Positions 60,840-64,000 of a stretch of 64,000 nt of DNA are shown in pieces (within the stretch, counting starts at the first letter, position 1; each line of letters opens with the position of its first letter). This DNA is from Gynurincola endophyticus. GTDB lineage: Bacteria > Bacteroidota > Bacteroidia > Chitinophagales > Chitinophagaceae. Made by a program: the position numbers and the translations under genes. A model generated the notes under the pieces. It did not search any database. It saw nothing but the letters and a program-made list of their open reading frames with translations, and was not told the origin of the DNA. Where the stretch lies: the NCBI RefSeq assembly GCF_003991195.1, contig NZ_RCWL01000012.1, positions 482 through 64,481 on the forward strand. Reading direction: 5' to 3'.

Positions 60840-63080
60840 ATGAGAATAATACTTATCCCACTGATTCTTTTGATTGCTTTTGCAAGTTATGCGCAGAAAA
60901 AACCAACCAAAAAAGAAGCGCCTCCTACCCAGAAAGAAATGGAGGAAATGATTAAAGAGGCACAGGGTATGATGGGCGAAATGAGCGAAGAAGATAAAAA
61001 GATGATGGAAAGTATGGGAATAAAGCTGCCGGATATGGGAAAAGCAGCAAAAAACCTTAACGGTATAACAGACAAACAACTGGCCAAAGCATGGGAAGAG
61101 GAAGGCCGCATAGTTCCTAAAAAAGACGCTGCAAGAATTGCTGCTATTCCCAAACCATTGAAGGATGCGGAAATAGCATCTTATATAACCACTATACATT
61201 CAAAAAGCGTCAGTAAAATTTCTCCTGAAAATAGAATAACTGCCGAGAATATCTATGGATATATGCAATCCAATAAGTATGATAGTGATGAATCAGGTAA
61301 TATCGCTATGGGTTTCTGGCTGTATGGAAAACCAGAGATAGCGCTCTATCTTTTAGGAAAAGTATGTGCTTCTGATGCTTCCAGCACTGACAATATCAGT
61401 AACTATGCAGCAATGCTGACGATGCAGGGCGGTCAGCACCTGGCTATTCCTTTATTGAATAATCTTAATCAGAAATTTAAATGGAACAGCACCTTACTCA
61501 ATAACCTGGGGCAGGCATGGTTTGGTTTAGGAGATTTAGATAAAGCCGGCAACTATCTTGACAGTGCTCTTACATTGTACCCCTACCATCCGCAGGCAAA
61601 TCTTACCAAAGCTGCTATTGAAGAAAGTAAAGGTAATGTTACCAAAGCAATAGAGAATGTAAAAAAATCTATTAAACATGCTTATACACCAGAGAAAGAA
61701 GAGAAGTTAAAAAAACTTGGCTACAAATTAAAAAATGCGGACATTTTTCTCCCATTTGTACGCAGTGGAGATCCTTTAGAACTGGAAACCATCCACCGTC
61801 CTGAATACCCCCTGTCTGTTGTTGATGCAAATCAATTGTATCCCTTATGGAAAGAATTTACTACTGAATGTAAAAAACGGATAGAAAAACTTGAGAGAGA
61901 AGTTCCAAACCTTGTTACTAAAATGTCAACCAGTGCACATAACTCTGCCAAACAAATGATGAATGATTTTCAGAATGGGAGCCTGCCTATTTTAAATTTT
62001 GTTCCTTTTATGTCGCGGCAAGCAATGTATGGATCAAAACAAACTCATGAATTTTTCGAGAAAAGACTAGAAGAGTACCTCATTCCCAACCAGATAAAGA
62101 AAACACTGGGAATGGACTCTATTCGAAAAGCACATAAATTCCCTCCTCCTGAAGCACCTTGTGAAGCTCACCAGCAGTCTAAAAGCGAACTAATAAACAA
62201 ACTCAATAAATATAAAAAACCTTATGATGAAGAATACCTGGAAGAATACCGACATTACCTGAAAGATATGGCTTATTGGGCACTATTTACCAGTACCGAT
62301 GAAAATATGCTCAGAATGATAGCTATGGAATTTCAGATCGATTGGTTGAAGAAATGCATAGATTTCAGACCTGAATTTGAAGGTATTGATGGTATATCTA
62401 CTTTTATATGTAATGAACAGGGGGCTGAAAAGAAGACTTATGGAAAACTGCAGGAGTTCGACTACACGGATGCATGTACATATAAAAGTGTTATCTCTAT
62501 TGGCGGGCCAATTACCTTAAAAACTAATTGTACACACACTTCCTGGGAGTTCAATACTGACTTTATAAAGTATACCCGAAATTTAGGTGCCAACGACGAG
62601 TATGAAACCAGCAGTCTCGTTATAAAACCCAAACTAGGCGGCAGTACCAATATAGGCCCATTGAAAGCAGGTGCTTCTCTGGTATCACAAGTAAGTATTG
62701 AAATGGATCCGCAGGGAATAAAAGACTGGAATGCCTTTGTAAGAGGTGAGCTCACCTTTGGAGTGGGTGCAGGTATAGGTCCTGTCGGCGCAAATGCTTC
62801 TATCAGCACCGCGATGGAAATTGAATTGGATAAGTCAGGAGTAAAAAACCTCATTTTTGAAACGAAAGCACAGGTGAAGGTAGGAATTGATGTACCCAAA
62901 GTTCCTGGTAAAGAAGTGGAAGACAAAATTGTGAATAAAGGAATTGATCAGGCAACCAAAGCCATCACCGGCGGTAAAGGTACTTCATTCGAAATAGGAG
63001 TTAAAAACAGAACAAATCTTATCTCAGGCAGTAATACAAGATCCGGCACCGGCATATTATCCGGTATTTCATTCAAATGA
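60840..63080 (+). CDS. Exported TPR protein, unknown function
   Basis: I use the ATG at 60840, which begins a signal peptide (MRIILIPLILLIAFASYAQ); an in-frame ATG at 60807 adds 11 residues. About 746 residues. A Lys/Glu/Met-rich helix follows, then a TPR-like part (TLLNNLGQAWFGLGDLDKAG, NYLDSALTLYPYHPQANLT), a helical middle, and a C-terminal beta-rich domain with Gly/Ser repeats (GPLKAGASLVSQVSIEM, FGVGAGIGPVGANASIS). Co-transcribed with the two exported genes before it. Role unknown; perhaps surface structure or storage. Confidence 0.65.
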   Translation: MRIILIPLILLIAFASYAQKKPTKKEAPPTQKEMEEMIKEAQGMMGEMSEEDKKMMESMGIKLPDMGKAAKNLNGITDKQLAKAWEEEGRIVPKKDAARIAAIPKPLKDAEIASYITTIHSKSVSKISPENRITAENIYGYMQSNKYDSDESGNIAMGFWLYGKPEIALYLLGKVCASDASSTDNISNYAAMLTMQGGQHLAIPLLNNLNQKFKWNSTLLNNLGQAWFGLGDLDKAGNYLDSALTLYPYHPQANLTKAAIEESKGNVTKAIENVKKSIKHAYTPEKEEKLKKLGYKLKNADIFLPFVRSGDPLELETIHRPEYPLSVVDANQLYPLWKEFTTECKKRIEKLEREVPNLVTKMSTSAHNSAKQMMNDFQNGSLPILNFVPFMSRQAMYGSKQTHEFFEKRLEEYLIPNQIKKTLGMDSIRKAHKFPPPEAPCEAHQQSKSELINKLNKYKKPYDEEYLEEYRHYLKDMAYWALFTSTDENMLRMIAMEFQIDWLKKCIDFRPEFEGIDGISTFICNEQGAEKKTYGKLQEFDYTDACTYKSVISIGGPITLKTNCTHTSWEFNTDFIKYTRNLGANDEYETSSLVIKPKLGGSTNIGPLKAGASLVSQVSIEMDPQGIKDWNAFVRGELTFGVGAGIGPVGANASISTAMEIELDKSGVKNLIFETKAQVKVGIDVPKVPGKEVEDKIVNKGIDQATKAITGGKGTSFEIGVKNRTNLISGSNTRSGTGILSGISFK

Positions 63081-63131
63081 TAAAAAAAATAATTTTGATT
63101 TCCTAAAAATTAATTTACCATTTTTATGGTA

Positions 63132-63161
63132 TTTGGATTGTTTTGATGTTTTATATATTTG
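63132..63161 (+). promoter_or_regulatory. Promoter of the collagen-like lipoprotein gene
   Basis: TTTG (63132-63135), 18-base spacer, TATATTTG (63154-63161), close to TTTG-N19-TAnnTTTG. It would leave a leader of about 190 bases before the ATG at 63358. Confidence 0.6.
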
Positions 63162-63357
63162 CATCGGCTTAATTGCCGTTCAAATTATACCCCACCAACT
63201 GCGAGCTAAGAAATCAAGATTAAACAGTCAATAATCTATTGTTTTTTACTATTTATAATCTTTTATTTTTTAAAAATTTGGCACCGCATTCAAACGCACC
63301 AGCGTTAAACCCTTCCGCAGAAATGTAAATATTAAATTCGATTTAAACACACTTCAC

Positions 63358-64000
63358 ATGAAACAATTCAGCATTGTTACGGTATTCTTTTGCAGTATAC
63401 TTCTATTATCCGTAAGTTGTCAAAAAGAAGGCCAGGGTCCGCAGGGAGAAAGAGGAGAACAAGGTGTTCCCGGTCCTGATGGCAGTAAAATTCTCAGCGG
63501 AAACGGCGCAGCAGCTGCCAATATCGGTGCCATCGGCGACTTTTACATCGACCTTTCCACCTCACAATTTTATGGTCCAAAAACTACTAATGGCTGGGGC
63601 ACACCTATTACATTGAGAGGTGCTACCGGAGCAACCGGAGCAACGGGAGCTACCGGAGCCGCAGGCAGTAAAATACATAGTGGTACCGGTGCACCGGCCG
63701 CATCACTGGGAAATAACGGCGATTATTATCTGGATAAATCTAACTATAATTTCTACGGCCCGAAAACAGCCGGCGCATGGGGAGCAGCTTTATCGTTGAG
63801 AGGCCCTGCAGGACCACAAGGACCGGTTGGCCCTGCTGGACCTCAAGGACCGACAGGCACTGCTAATGTGATTTATTCTACCTGGAAATATGCCACCAAT
63901 TTCAACGATTCAACGATCGATAATTCAAAAGTAAAAGTCGGTTATGTAGCAGCTCCCAACCTCACTAATACTATCTTAAACTCAGGAATGGTAATGGTGT
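63358..64000 (+). CDS. Collagen-like lipoprotein (cut by window edge)
   Basis: At least 214 residues, continuing past the window. Lipoprotein signal with Cys21 (LLSVSC), then Gly-x-y tracts (GPQGERGEQGVPGPDG, GATGATGATGATGAAG, GPAGPQGPVGPAGPQGPTG). Between them lies a repeated unit of about 45 residues (SKILSGNGAAAANIGAIGDF and SKIHSGTGAPAASLGNNGDY, each with a following FYGPKT). Bacterial collagen-like surface proteins form trimers; the C-terminal trimer-forming or binding domain is outside the window. Not seen in any operon with the genes before it. Confidence 0.85.
   Translation, partial: MKQFSIVTVFFCSILLLSVSCQKEGQGPQGERGEQGVPGPDGSKILSGNGAAAANIGAIGDFYIDLSTSQFYGPKTTNGWGTPITLRGATGATGATGATGAAGSKIHSGTGAPAASLGNNGDYYLDKSNYNFYGPKTAGAWGAALSLRGPAGPQGPVGPAGPQGPTGTANVIYSTWKYATNFNDSTIDNSKVKVGYVAAPNLTNTILNSGMVMV

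Noticed and set aside
1-64000. CRISPR array, prophage or transposon
   Set aside because: No array of evenly spaced repeats, no phage genes, no transposase or terminal inverted repeats were seen.

Overview
The window looks like chromosomal DNA of a Bacteroidota bacterium, most likely a Chitinophagaceae-type soil or rhizosphere organism. The evidence is the AT-rich sequence, promoters of the Bacteroidota form (TTG-N19-TAnnTTTG, for example ahead of the tRNA-Lys and the GntR gene), almost no Shine-Dalgarno sites, many lipoproteins with a Cys lipobox, a DUF6443/RHS surface-protein cluster, a CusA-TolC fusion pump and a DUF6660-like protein. No rRNA, phage, transposase, integrase or CRISPR array was found. 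Both ends cut through genes: a DUF6443/RHS protein on the left and a collagen-like lipoprotein on the right.

Layout. 1-6.3 kb: RHS-type surface proteins and a beta-barrel protein (minus strand). 6.8-9.4 kb: dienelactone hydrolase, SnoaL-like protein, pectinesterase. 9.7-16.8 kb: a copper locus on the minus strand (SCO, Cys-rich small protein, AraC regulator, two MbnP/MbnH pairs, YHS lipoprotein, outer-membrane protein with a CDICGCG motif). 17-19 kb: SDR enzyme and bestrophin. 19-23.6 kb: ECF sigma factor, TPR membrane protein and CHAT-TPR protease-like protein in one operon. 24-29.6 kb: a beta-lactamase-fold hydrolase, then a GntR regulator joined to an unusual Ntn hydrolase/TPR/beta-lactamase/TPR fusion. 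29.8-31.6 kb: ABC exporter. 31.8-40.3 kb: heavy-metal efflux locus (P-type ATPase, Fur-family regulator, RND adaptor, RND-TolC fusion, DUF6660-like protein). 41.7 kb: tRNA-Lys.

42.5-49.6 kb is a segment of plus-strand genes bounded by two direct repeats of about 268 bp and about 90% identity. The second repeat carries the broken 3' end of a lipoprotein gene. The segment encodes an AraC regulator, an outer-membrane protein, DoxX, an AhpD-like carboxymuconolactone decarboxylase, a monooxygenase-like protein, NTF2-like proteins, an azoreductase and an ECF41-type sigma factor. Two sites with the expected ECF41 promoter spacing (N16) sit before the enzyme cassette and before the sigma gene. 49.8-55.4 kb holds stress and regulatory genes (ArsR-like/VOC pair, HxlR/oxidoreductase divergent pair, histidine phosphatase, an ECF42-type sigma factor with a YciI/DGPF gene and its own candidate promoter, CPBP protease). 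55.5-58.2 kb is a TPR histidine kinase with a LuxR-type regulator. 58.4-64 kb holds secreted NHL, TPR and collagen-like proteins of unknown role.

The best candidates for something new are the doubled MbnP/MbnH copper locus without an obvious methanobactin gene, the four-module hydrolase fusion under a GntR operator, the ECF-CHAT operon, and the repeat-bounded ECF41 cassette with matching promoter candidates.
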